A DNA stretch of 64,000 nt, taken from assembly GCA_945910005.1 (NCBI GenBank), contig CAMDTW010000316.1:30001-94000 (forward strand), written 5' to 3'. The notes under the pieces were generated by a model that made no database searches, was not told the origin of the DNA, and worked only from the letters and a program-made list of their open reading frames with translations. Shown here piece after piece: positions 1 to 10,419 of the stretch. The stretch is from Isoperla grammatica. Its lineage: Eukaryota > Arthropoda > Insecta > Plecoptera > Perlodidae. Both the position numbers and the translations under genes were made by a program. Within the stretch, counting starts at the first letter, position 1; the number at the start of each line of letters is the position of its first letter.

Positions 1-266
1 ATAAGCTTACTTATTGTTAACTTCGTGCCCGTTTGACATGTTTATCAGAACAGATGATAATGCTTTAATAACAATATCCACCGCCATCTGGATACTACTA
101 CCTAACCGACTTCGCATCTGCGCGTACTACGTAGTATCCCTTTCTTTCCACAGGAACGCTGACATCAGTGGGTACGTGTAGCGCTTTCTAGCGGTACGGG
201 ATCGTACTACTAGAGTCCACGGGAAATTTATTGGTAGATAGCCGCCAATGGCCGCTGGGTCTCTAA

Positions 267-782
267 AGCTGGGATTTCAGTCGAGGATGTGCTCGGCGCG
301 GCGTGGCTTGGCGTGGCGCGGATTCTCCTCGCCAGCCATTTCACTTGCAGATTGCTATGTGTGGTCTAGGCCTAGGGCCCTAGGTCTAGCCTAGGCCTAG
401 TCGTTTTGCTTACCTGTGTTGTAACAATCATGCGCCACGTCCCTCCACGCTTGAACACGCAAAACATTACTTTTATAGTGCGTGTGGAATATATTATACA
501 GGATTTCTCTCTTTTCGACAGCCAACACTAATCGTTCGGCAAATTCTTCAAACAAATGTACGTTTTGCAGTCATTTGTTTGTTGTCATAATCTCGATTTT
601 CTATTGGTCAATCAAAGTGACGTCATGCCGAGCGTGGATTTCGCCGGCTGAAATATTGAATATTTTCAATCCACGGATAGAAATCCGCGGCTCTCCTCGG
701 CTGAGAAATAGAGCACGCTGATTGGCTGCAATCTTCATCCGCGCCGCGCCACGCCGAGCAATCCTCGACTGAAATCCCAGCT
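267..782. mobile_element. Inverted-repeat (MITE-like) element, GC-rich ends
   Basis: The left end AGCTGGGATTTCAGTCGAGG is repeated in inverse at 763-782. The inverted match continues inward through a GGCGTGGC-rich stretch (left 267-325, right about 737-782). Outside the repeats lie TAA on the left (264-266) and TGA on the right (783-785), which could be a decayed 3-bp target duplication. The interior has no convincing coding frame and holds a CCTAGG-rich self-complementary patch near 365-400. A non-autonomous PIF/Harbinger-like element is my best guess from end structure only. Confidence 0.6.
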
Positions 783-786
783 TGAC

Positions 787-1844
787 CCTACACTAATAAA
801 CTCAATGCTTCTACGCAGCTCGGACAACCAAGACGCAGTTACTACAGCCTTCACACCCCTCTGCAGTCGAAATGGTTGAATCCACTCGGCCAATTCCTGG
901 AAATACTACGCCAGATTCCAAAAGACGGGCCACTGAGAATGTTCGAGAGATGGTAGGGTGGAACAGCACCGAACATCGCGGGACACAGTCGTTTGACAGA
1001 TTCAGAAGACGTCGGTCGTTCTTGTCAACTCGTCTCGAGTTCCCCGGCCGGGAACAGAAGCCCAGCAACAACGTTTTGAACATCGTCATCACAGAAGACC
1101 ACAATATACATCGAAAACATTACTTACATCAAAATTAACAATACTTAGTGGTGTTGCGTGTGACGGTGTGACCATTACGGTTGTTTTAGAGGATTTTAAT
1201 GGGCGCTGACATCTTGAAACTTGACACCATTGAAGTGCTGCTGCAAATTAATTCCACACTATGTAGAAGGCATCTACCATTGTTACCAGTATTGTTTAAT
1301 ATTGTTGGTAAGAGTAACCCGGCCAACTATATGACACGAAAAATCCTACCACGGTCTTCTTGATCTCTCATAGCAGCACTTTAATATTTGCTTTAATGGC
1401 GACAACTAAAACAATTGTTTACGTAAGTACAGGCCTGTACGGTCGGCGATTGAGCTCAAATAACATCATCAAATTCGTTTTTATTAAATAACAAACGCAA
1501 AGAACAATATGAAAACATCATAAACGATTACAATTACGAACTGAATAAACAACAAAGAATAGGCCCAGTAATCTTGTTTTAATTTTTGATTGCCGATGAT
1601 CATTTATATTTTGTGGTTTACATTTTAATTTTGTATTTTGTGTTTTCAATAATAATACATCTTGTATTATTTTCAGCATTTTACCATTGTTGTAATTTGA
1701 CCTTGATATTCCTACCATTCTCACTCACTTCATTAATTAATTTTAAGCAGTAATTTATACTTCATTAATAATTTATTTTAATTATGTTTTTGAAGACTCA
1801 TGTGCCTACCATCAATTTGAGCTAGTTTGAGAGGGCAGTTATAT
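787..1844. other. Unassigned AT-rich sequence
   Basis: Short reading frames exist on both strands at 811-1138 but they overlap each other and show no recognisable domain. From about 1200 to 1844 the sequence is AT-rich and I see no gene or repeat structure. Confidence 0.5.
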
Positions 1845-2177
1845 TTCAATATATTGAGAATATATTAATTTTATACTTAATTGACGATAACTTTCGCACT
1901 ATGTACCGTAATAATTCTGACAAGAAAATATTTATCAATTACACACAAATATATTTTATGATAATCATTTTCGTTGTCAGACGAACCGTTTGGCCGTAAT
2001 TGAGTGATATTCAATGCAATACGTAGTCAAAATTGGGGGCACCACCCCCGCCCCCAGTCGCGGATATCGCTCTGGCACCATAGTGCGCTAAATACTGTAA
2101 AACCTTATGAACACATTGGTATATGGTGCTATACTCTTTCCTCGAAATTGCACAGGATTCCATTTGATGCTGGACTA
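1845..2177. repeat. Truncated copy of the FB1 arm, head to head with FB1
   Basis: This stretch repeats the outer 330 bases of the FB1 right arm (5990-6323) in the same orientation. It meets the FB1 left end at a perfect centre, TGGACTAGTCCA (2172-2183). The result is a second palindrome of about 680 bp (1850-2530) adjoining the large one. Confidence 0.8.
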
Positions 2178-3246
2178 GTCCAGCATCAAAGTGTCGAAAA
2201 TCATAGTCCTGTGCAATTTCGAGGAAAGAGTATAGCACCATATACCAATGTGTTCATGAGGTTTTACAGTATTTAGCGCACTATGGTGCCAGAGCGATAT
2301 CCGCGACTGGGGGCGGGGGCGGTGCCCCCAATTTTAACTACACTTTGCATTGAATATCGCTCAATTAGGGCCAAACGGTTGGTCTGACAACGAAAATGAC
2401 AATTATACAATATATTTGTGTGTAATTAATAAATATTTCCTTGTCACAATTATACATTGACGGTAGGTACATAGTGCGAAAGTTATCGTCAATTAAGTAT
2501 AAAATTAATATATTCTCAATATATAAAACCATGGGACAACTATATATTATCAAAACATTACAAACATATTCATTCTTGTATAGAAATGTCAGAGTGTTGC
2601 CATATCGGTGATTTTGTTTTATAATTTTATCTTTAAGCGATTGGTATTAGTGAAGTATTAAAGACAAGAATGCGTGGGCTTTTGTGCGCCCGCTAAACAC
2701 AAGTGTAATGCATAGAAGCATTGGCAATCATAATATTGTACTATTTCGAAAGAAAAGTACACTTATATCTTCGTTTTAGCTTGTAAAATAATAATTTCGA
2801 TGGTGCCAAGCTCCAAAATTAGGCGTTTACAAGTTATACATAAAAAACAAAATGGCCGACTCTCATGAGGTTTTTCCTATTTATCTTTACAATCGTGCAT
2901 TTTTTGGCAAAACGTAATATGACAAAAATTGTTTATAGTAAAATTCTACACACATATGATACTTGGATATTTTCATAGAAAGTACTACTTACGTACAAAT
3001 TTAATATTTGTATGTGTGCATATGAACTCAAATGTACAAAACTTGGCTCCCGTTCTCTTCTTGATGAAGCAACTGTGACCTAAGGGAGTGGTCTCAATCT
3101 CTTCTTTTAAGCTCATTAAATAATAATATTGATGGTGCCAAGCTCCAATGATAGGCGTTTACGAGTTGCATGTGAAAAACAAAATGGCTGCCACTTCAGG
3201 TGGTTTTGGCAATTTTTCTTCATAACCGTACTATTTATGACAAAAT

Positions 3247-3509
3247 CAGGGGCGTCGGAAGTCTATTTTTCCAGGGGGGGCGAACTTTCCAGCTGACTTT
3301 GCAACATTTTGTAAAAGAAAAAATTTCGTAAGTTACCATGCAGCCAGCCTCTGAAATCGCTTGAAGGAATAAGCGGAATCTGTACTCTAAAATGCATTTA
3401 ATTCATATTGGCCATTTTTTCAGGGGGGGCGAGATGATACTCTCGCCCCCCCTGTGCAAGCACAGGGGGGTCGACTGACCCCCCTGCCCCCCCGGTTCCG
3501 ACGCCCCTG
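3247..3509. mobile_element. hAT-type MITE, 263 bp, with 8-bp target duplication
   Basis: The ends CAGGGGCGTCGGAA and TTCCGACGCCCCTG are perfect 14-bp inverted repeats. GACAAAAT occurs directly outside both ends (3239-3246 and 3510-3517), a perfect 8-bp duplication as made by hAT transposases. The interior has runs of G on the left and C on the right and no gene. The uninterrupted sequence survives in the other FB1 arm near 4875. Confidence 0.92.
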
Positions 3510-4231
3510 GACAAAATCTAACATGACAAAAAATATTCCGTGTATAATTCTACATACAATTCATATTCAGGTATTTTCATATGATTTACCATTTACCTAC
3601 AAATTTAGATTTGTGTATGTTAATCTGTACTCAAATGTACAAGCATTGGCTCCCCTGGGCTACTTGATGAAGCAAGTGTGGACTATGGGAGTGGGCTCAA
3701 TCTCTTCCTTTTAACTTATTGAATAATAATTTCGATGGTGCCAAACTCAAGTATTAGGCGTTCAAGAGAAACACGTTAAAAAAAACATTTTAGTACTAAT
3801 TAACATGGAGAAATTTTAATTTTTAGGTTAATAGTAAGTCTTATAAAAATATGTAAACATCATATGTGTGTACAATTTTACAAGAAATAATTTTTGTCAT
3901 ATTAGATTTTGTCATAAAACGTACAGTTATGACGGTAAATTGGAAAAACTACCTAAAGTGGTGGCCATTTTGTATTTTACGTGTAACTCGATAATGCCCC
4001 ATATTTAAGGTAGGCACCATCACAATTATTACTTTATAAGCTATAAAGAAGAGATTGAGCTCACTCCTATACTTGCTTCATCAAACAACCGACGGATGTA
4101 CATCTGAATACACCCTATTGGCGGGCATTTTGTTTTTTGCGTGTTTCTCTTGAACGCCTTGTACTTGAGTTTGGCACCATCGAAATTATTATTCTATAAG
4201 CTAAAAGGAAGAGATTGAGCCCACTCCTATA

Positions 4232-4709
4232 GGCACCGTGTGTTTGTACATACAGCGCTATATGTGGCCAAATTTAGCAACAAACTGCTGAAGATTTCAT
4301 TCCGCGGTTAAAAATAGTGCTGGATATTATTGTGATATATCTTGTTTTTGTTTGGTGTTTGTTTTGTTTTTTATTGTTGATGTGTATTTATTTTGTATTG
4401 TTGTTTTGTTTTGTGCTTTTGTTTTGGCTTTTATTGTCTTGTTTTGTTTGTGTTTGTTGTGTGTTATTTGTTGTTTTTACGTCTAAAACGTGTCCTGATT
4501 AAAATGGTGGCTTGCCTTTTTAAGATTTACTGATGGGATTCATAATCTGCACGAAAATTTTAAAACCCGTATTTAATAAAACAATTTTCACAATTTCCCT
4601 TTATTGACGTAGGAAGAACGACGCTGCTTCAGCAGGTTGTTGCGCGACTTTGCCACTTGGAGCGCTTCATTCGTTTTCACTAGCGCCATCAGTGGCCAAT
4701 CTCGGTGCC
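4232..4709. mobile_element. Inverted-repeat element with GGCACCG ends, copy 1
   Basis: The element starts GGCACCG and ends CGGTGCC. TATA lies outside both ends, a likely 4-bp duplication. The opposite FB1 arm has the undivided sequence (near 3681-3690), so this is an insertion. A T/G-rich block fills 4317-4480 and is not a credible protein. A second copy in the opposite orientation is at 61697-62323, sharing a CACTAGCGCCATCAG segment. Confidence 0.75.
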
Positions 4710-5355
4710 TATAGTCCATACTTGCTTCATCAAGTAGCCCAGGGGAGCCAATGCTTGTACATTTGAGTACAGATTAACATACACAAATCTAAATTTGTAG
4801 GTAAATGGTAAATCATATGAAAATACCTGAATATGAATTGTATGTAGAATTTTACAAGGAATATTTTTTGTCTTGTTAGATTTTGTCATAAATAGTACGG
4901 TTATGAAGATAAATTGCCAAAACCACCTGAAGTGGCAGCCATTTTGTTTTTCACATGCAACTCGTAAACGCCTATCATTGGAGCTTGGCACCATCAATAT
5001 TATTATTTTATGAGCTTAAAAGAAGAGATTGAGACCACTCCCTTAGGTCACAGTTGCTTCATCAAGAAGCGAACGGGAGCCAAGTTTTGTACATTTGAGT
5101 TCAGATGCACACATACAAAAATTAAATTTGTACGTAAGTAGTACTTCCTATGAAAATATCCAAGTATCACATGTGTGTAGAATTTTACTATAAACAATTT
5201 TTGTCATATTACGTTTTGCCAAAAAATGCACGATTGTGAAGATAAATAGGAAAAACCTCATGAGAGTCGGCCATTTTGTTTTTTATGTATAACTTGTAAA
5301 CGCCTAATTTTGGAGCTTGGCACCATCGAAATTATTATTTTACAAGCTAAAATGA

Positions 5356-5737
5356 TTGATTGATTGATTTATGGGGCTTAACGTCTCATATTTATGCAAC
5401 GATGGCTAATCGAGACGATGAGCGGGTGATAATGAAGATGAGAAAGATGATAATGAAGAATAAAGCCACATCCGAATCAGATCCATTGTACGTCGCGGGA
5501 GTCGTCATCGGGAGTCCAGCAAGGGAGGGCAGGGCCAAGTGGGAGGAGAAATATTCAATGGGACAGTGGGGGGGAAAGGGGATTGAGGTGTGGACTGCAC
5601 TTCGTCTGACTTCTCCTCGTCGACCAGTCCGGCTTGGGTGGCCCTACCAGAAGCATACGCTTCCGCCGGCATAGCTCTCGGGATCAACAAAGCACGCAAA
5701 CCTGCCCACCACGATAAGGTGGCAGTCCCTGGGTAGG
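5356..5737 (-). mobile_element. SINE family A, full-length copy 1
   Basis: This 382-bp repeat lies on the minus strand. Its 3' end, next to 5355, is an (ATCA)n tail after GACGTTAAGCCCCAT. Its 5' end near 5737 starts with a GC-rich block that can fold into hairpins (CCACC-TTATCGT-GGTGG). The 11-bp duplication AGCTAAAATGA flanks it (5345-5355 and 5738-5748). The other FB1 arm keeps the empty site near 2783. Other copies are at 7567-7958, 59272-59625 and 62668-62901. Reading frames across it are not conserved as proteins. No clear tRNA-type A and B boxes were found, so the type of promoter is open. Confidence 0.85.
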
Positions 5738-6323
5738 AGCTAAAATGAAGATTATGTGTACTTTGCTTTCGAAATAGTACAATATTATGATTTCCAATGC
5801 TTCTATGCATTACACTTGTGTTTAGCGGGCGCACAAAAGCCCCACGCATTCTTGTCTTTAATACTTCACTAATACCGATCGCTTAAAGATAAAATTATGA
5901 AAAAAAAAAATCACCGATATGGCAACACTCTGACATTTCTATACGTGTATGAATATGTTTGTAATGTTTTGATAATATATAGTTGTCCCATGGTTTTATA
6001 TATTGAGAATATATTAATTTTTTACGATAACTTTCGCACTATGTACCGTCAATGAATAATTGTGACAAGGAAATATTTATCAATTACACACAAATATATT
6101 GTATAATTATCATGTTCGTTGTCAGACCAACCGTTTGGCCGTAATTGAGCGATATTCAATGCAATGCGTAGTCAAAATTGGGGGCACCGCCCCCGCCCCA
6201 AGTCGCGGATATCGCTCTGGCACCAAAGTGCGCTAAATACTGTGAAACCTTATGAACACATTGGTATATGGTGCTATACTCTTTCCTCGAAATTGCACAG
6301 GATTCCATTTGATGCTGGACTGA

Positions 6324-6625
6324 AACATGTTCTTTTACTATTCAGTTGATATTGTTTGAGGCTAAAAGGATACATCACATTATATGCCAGGTTTAGTATT
6401 GTTTGTGTCGTACAATGGATACCTGGAAATCTGGAATTACGATTTGGTATAAGAAGTTTTTTTTTTTTTTTTTGTAAAATTTGATTGTGTCTTACAAGTA
6501 TTTTTCTACATTCACATTTTCTATGATTTGCACAAGTAAAGGCTTACAGACTATACATAATAACATAACGTGTGGTATATCTTATTCTCTTTGATCAAAT
6601 TAAAGTAATTAACGAAATTGTAAAC

Positions 6626-6656
<31 letters not shown>
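6324..6656. other. Unassigned sequence ending in an (AAT)n tract
   Basis: No gene is seen in 6324-6626. A poly-T run lies near 6460. The (AAT)n tract at 6627-6656 abuts the 3' end of the minus-strand LINE and is probably its 3' tail. Confidence 0.6.
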
Positions 6657-6659
<3 letters not shown>

Positions 6660-6731
6660 AACTTCCTTCTTTTTGAATCTTCCTCGTCCAGTCTTCTGTT
6701 CTTCTTCTTACTTTTCCTCTTTATGAATTGT

Positions 6732-7043
6732 TTATGGTGGTTTGAAGTGGTGCACGAGGAACTTGTAGGGTTTGCTTCGCTCTGCTAGTTTCTCGGCCTC
6801 TGTGTGTAATGTCCATTTTAGTGTGTCTATCCTGAGTGAGTCTGGGTTTTTTATTATGAAGTCTATTGTGTTTCCTATGGTCCATATTGTTGCTGAATGT
6901 AGTCGCTCTGGTTGTATCAGTGAGTCAGGTGCCGCAATGTCTCCATACTGTATCTGAGCCGGGGGAGACGTGAATGGGGGTGCCACCTGCAGCTGGAGCC
7001 ATCGCCACAGCGCCCCTGCACCTCCGCACGACGTAATAGTCCA
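6732..7043 (-). pseudogene. LINE ORF2 C-terminal piece beyond the FB2 insertion
   Basis: Reading the minus strand from the FB2 edge gives W-T-I-T-S-C-G-G and then an open frame of about 100 residues that stops at 6732. In L1/Tx1 ORF2 proteins the last cysteine of the CCHC motif sits in a phrase such as EHRL-x-x-CG, followed by W-x-W. The upstream half ends in EHRLIDG, so this piece is the missing downstream half. The cysteine at about 7025 would complete the CCHC knuckle. It has no start codon of its own and would not be translated separately. Confidence 0.8.
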
Positions 7044-8767
7044 AGAGCCAGCAACATAAAAGCTCCCCTCATAAGGTACATATGTTTTGACTATTGGAAT
7101 AGGAGCGGAAAAACTACTCTACTAACAAAACGCGCGTCTTACTCCTCAACGTGGGGGCTTTTAGGCCCCACAGGGGGCCAAAAAAGCCGAAAAAAAGGCC
7201 CAAGGTTCCCCTCATAAGGTACATGGATGGAGTAAACGCCATTTTGTAGAGATAAGTGTCCCAAATAGGAATTCGAAGAGTAAGACGGGATATTAGGGGG
7301 CGTTTACCGATCAGACGCCATTTTACCTAAAAAGGGCAATTTTTTATTTTCGCACATGCATGCGCTTAAACACTCAAATCATATCCGGAAATGTCTCGAG
7401 ACGTAGAAAAACATACATTTTAAAGAAATTTTGGGTTATTGTCCTCGCCAGACGCCCTCAAAAGCGGCCCAAAAAGGCCAAGGTTCCCCTCATAAGGTAC
7501 ATGGATGGAGTAAACGCCATTTTGTAGAGTTAAGTGACCCAAATAGGAATTCGAAGAGTAAGACGGATTGATGATTGATTGATTAATGGGGCTTAACGTC
7601 TCATGTTTATGCAACGATGGCTAATCGAGACGATGAGCGGGTGATAATGAAGATGAGAAAGATGATAATGAAGAATAAAGTCACATCCGAATCAGATCCA
7701 TTGTACCTCGCGTAAGTCGTCATACGGGAGTCCAGCAAGGGAGGGCAGGGCCAAGTGGGAGGAGAAATATTCAATGAGATAGTGGGGGGGGGGGGGAAAG
7801 GGGATTGGGGTGTGGACTGCATTTCGTCTGACTCCTCCTCCTCGACCAGTCCGGCTAGGGTGACCCTACCAGAAGCATACGCTTCTGCCGGCATAGCTCT
7901 CGGGATCAACAAAGCGCACAAACCTGCCCACCACGATAAGGTAGCAGTCCCTGGGCAGGAAGAGTAAGACGGGATATTAGGGGGCGTTTACCGATCAGAC
8001 GCCATTTTGTCCAAAAAGGGCCACTTTTTATTTTCACACGTGCACGCGCTTTAACACCCAAAACATATCCTTAAATGCCCCTAGAGGTGAATACATTTCA
8101 AAGATATTGTGTGATGTCCTCGCCAGCCCCCCCCCCCCCCCCCCCACAGCCTCGATCCGGATGCGATAGTTTTGAAGCTCCGCCCACAAAAAGTGGACCT
8201 TTTTTAATAAAATGCCGTCTGATCGGTAAACGCCCCCTAATATCCCGTCTTACTCTTCGAATTCCTATTTGGGACACTTATCTCTACAAAATGGCGTTTA
8301 CTCCATTCATGTACCTTATGAGGGGAACCTTGGCCTTTTTGGGCCCCTTTTGAGGGCGTCTGGCGAGGACAATAACCCAAAATTTCTTTAAAATGTATGT
8401 TTTTCTACGTCTCGAGACATTTCCGGATATGATTTGAGTGTTTAAGCGCATGCATGTGCGAAAATAAAAAATGGCCCTTTTTAGGTAAAATGGCGTCTGA
8501 TCGGTAAACGCCCCCTAATATCCCGTCTTACTCTTCGAATTCCTATTTGGGACACTTATCTCTACAAAATGGCGTTTACTCCATCCATGTACCTTATGAG
8601 GGGAACCTTGGGCCTTTTTTTCGGCTTTTTTGGCCCCCTGTGGGGCCTAAAAGCCCCCACGTTGAGGAGTAAGACGCGCGTTTTGTTAGTAGAGTAGTTT
8701 TTCCGCTCCTATTTCAATAGTCAAAACATATGTACCTTATGAGGGGAGCTTTTATGTTGCTGGCTCT
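7044..8767. mobile_element. Foldback element FB2 inserted in the LINE
   Basis: The ends AGAGCCAGCAAC and GTTGCTGGCTCT are inverse, and the match runs inward to a C-rich centre at about 8128-8147. Each arm is made of units of about 285 bp that start at GAGGGGAACCTT (forward boundaries near 7201 and 7484). A SINE sits in the left arm (7567-7958). No transposase is present. Target duplication is unclear: the minus-strand flanks CTTATAGAC and ACTATTACG could be a diverged 9-bp pair. Architecture matches FB1 and FB3 although the sequences are unrelated by eye. Confidence 0.82.
7567..7958 (-). mobile_element. SINE family A, full-length copy 2
   Basis: Close relative of the copy at 5356-5737. It is flanked by a perfect 14-bp duplication, GAAGAGTAAGACGG (7553-7566 and 7959-7972). 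The (ATCA)n tail is on the left. The empty site is preserved in the other FB2 arm near 8525. A run of G at about 7787-7797 differs in length from the other copies. Confidence 0.88.
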
Positions 8768-10419
8768 CCGTCTATAAGGCGGTGTTCGGTGTTGTCAATG
8801 AGATTACATTTTGAGCATAGCGGTGATTCATGTAATTTAATTTTGTGTAACCGTTCATTTGTCGGAAGGTTATTAATAATTTTGAACCATGTGGATTTGA
8901 CTTCGGACGAAAGTATTGCCATATTTGTGTTTCTTGATATTTGTCTCCAGTTTGAGCGCGGCCATTGCTTCATAATATTTCTCTGACTGGGTCTATTTAT
9001 TGTGATAAGGTGGCGATATATTATTTTTACGCTGTTTGTGGTCGTTGTCAGGAAGGGTTGCAAGTAACTCATTTCTAGGATGTATTTTTGGATGTATCGC
9101 ATTCTGTACGGAATATGACTAATATCGACTGGGGATGTATACGAAGACGGTGCAAGGCATGGGAAGAGCTCGTTTGTGGCTATTACACTAGGATCATTTA
9201 GACAGTTTATGGTCCGGTTAAGATACAGCGCTACGCACTTTGTCTTGATGTCTGTCAAGCCAAGTCCTCCTTGGCTGGTTGGTTGGATGCTATCGTCCTT
9301 CGTAGTTCGAAATATGCTGCCTGCCCATATGAACCAGCCAATGGCTGACGTCATTGCGCGAGCTATTGGGTCAGGAATAGGCAGAATTTGTGCAATGTAT
9401 ACAACTTTTGAAATAACATAAGTATTGACGTATTGGACTCGTTGATACAAGTTAAGTGCTCTCTTCGTGTGCTGTTGAAGAGCGCCTTTAAGTTGATTGA
9501 TGGTTGTTCTCCAGTTTATATATATCATTCTAAGTGGGCATCTTGTGAATGTTATCCCCAAAATGGTATGTTGGTCAGTTTGAGTGTACCAATTTTGTTC
9601 CCATGTTGACGTGCCAAACCCTATAGGGACCAGTTTTGTCTTCGAACCATTTGTTATGGCCCCCGACGCCGTATTGTAGGTATCCAACAATTCCTTGACT
9701 TTAACTGTGTCTGACGGACCGGAAATGAATGCCACTACGTCATCGGCATGTGCTTTACATGTTAGTTGCTTACCGTTGAACCTGATCCCTGATATTGTTG
9801 TATGAAGTTTTCGCAGTAACGGGTCAATAGAAATTGCATACAATGCCATCGATAATGGGCATCCCTGACGCACCGATTTAATTATTTGCAGCGATGTTGA
9901 CAGAGTCCCATTAATCAACAGCTGTGAGGAAGCTCCTGAGTACATTGTACGAATTGCGGCTATAATTTTATTGCTGTAACCAAACGCTGCCATGCATTTA
10001 AAAAGATATGTGTGGCTAACTCTATCAAAGGCTTGATTAAAGTCTATTGATAACATCGCTGCCGGAACTTTATGCAGAGAGGTCCATCCTACTGTGTCCC
10101 GGTATTCCGCAAGAGTGTGGAGAATGTTCCGTCCTGGTACAGCGCACGACTGATGTTCACTAATCACATCTGGAAGAAGTAGGGACACTCGCTTTGCGAG
10201 GACACGTGCTACAATTTTGTAGTCGGAATTTAGTAAAGTGATGGGCCTGAAGTGGCTAACCTGTGTGGGATTCGGTTGTTTTGGTATCAACACTATGATC
10301 CCTGCATTAAATTCAGCTGGAACTGTTATGTGGCTATTCCATTGACAAATCTCGTTACAAATATCGGTGATTGTCGACCCAACAGTGTCCCATATTCTTG
10401 TGTAAAATTCCTTTGTCAA
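8752..10419 (-). CDS. LINE ORF2, reverse-transcriptase part
   Basis: This open frame (555 residues) holds the polymerase of the LINE, which copies the element RNA onto nicked target DNA in the nucleus. Visible motifs: FRPITLL (57-63), SIDFNQAFDRV (124-134, catalytic Asp), RQGCPLS (184-190) and HADD (224-227, catalytic Asp pair). Near the end is the start of a CCHC knuckle, CSKC-x7-H. The last residues, after EHRLIDG, come from FB2 (below 8768). The first residue given here is not a real start. The frame is open further upstream as SKNKSPGPDG, which in intact relatives is continuous with the endonuclease frame. So a one-base frameshift separates the two halves and the element should be inactive as it stands. 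Confidence 0.88.
   Translation of the reverse strand: MTKEFYTRIWDTVGSTITDICNEICQWNSHITVPAEFNAGIIVLIPKQPNPTQVSHFRPITLLNSDYKIVARVLAKRVSLLLPDVISEHQSCAVPGRNILHTLAEYRDTVGWTSLHKVPAAMLSIDFNQAFDRVSHTYLFKCMAAFGYSNKIIAAIRTMYSGASSQLLINGTLSTSLQIIKSVRQGCPLSMALYAISIDPLLRKLHTTISGIRFNGKQLTCKAHADDVVAFISGPSDTVKVKELLDTYNTASGAITNGSKTKLVPIGFGTSTWEQNWYTQTDQHTILGITFTRCPLRMIYINWRTTINQLKGALQQHTKRALNLYQRVQYVNTYVISKVVYIAQILPIPDPIARAMTSAIGWFIWAGSIFRTTKDDSIQPTSQGGLGLTDIKTKCVALYLNRTINCLNDPSVIATNELFPCLAPSSYTSPVDISHIPYRMRYIQKYILEMSYLQPFLTTTTNSVKIIYRHLITINRPSQRNIMKQWPRSNWRQISRNTNMAILSSEVKSTWFKIINNLPTNERLHKIKLHESPLCSKCNLIDNTEHRLIDGEPAT

Larger units (their letters stand above)
2178..6323. mobile_element. Foldback element FB1 (4.1 kb palindrome)
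   Basis: The left end AGTCCAGCATCAAA matches the right end TTTGATGCTGGACT in inverse, and the match runs inward for well over 1.5 kb. The arms contain tandem units of about 333 bp, each with the phrase GATGGTGCCAA: near 2800, 3131 and 3735 forward, and near 4170, 4989 and 5318 reversed. Three other elements have inserted: 3247-3509 in the left arm, 4232-4709 near the centre and a SINE at 5356-5737 in the right arm. No transposase is visible. Short reading frames inside are on repeats and look non-coding. This resembles foldback transposons in architecture; which enzyme moves it is unknown. Confidence 0.8.

Noticed and set aside
4317..4502. Hydrophobic membrane protein of 61 residues
   Set aside because: It is a T/G-rich low-complexity stretch inside an inverted-repeat element and is not conserved in copy 2.
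5505..5849. Minus-strand reading frames of about 100 codons recurring at 5505, 7607 and 59297
   Set aside because: They lie in SINE A copies, start or stop in flanking DNA and shift frame between copies, so they are not genes.
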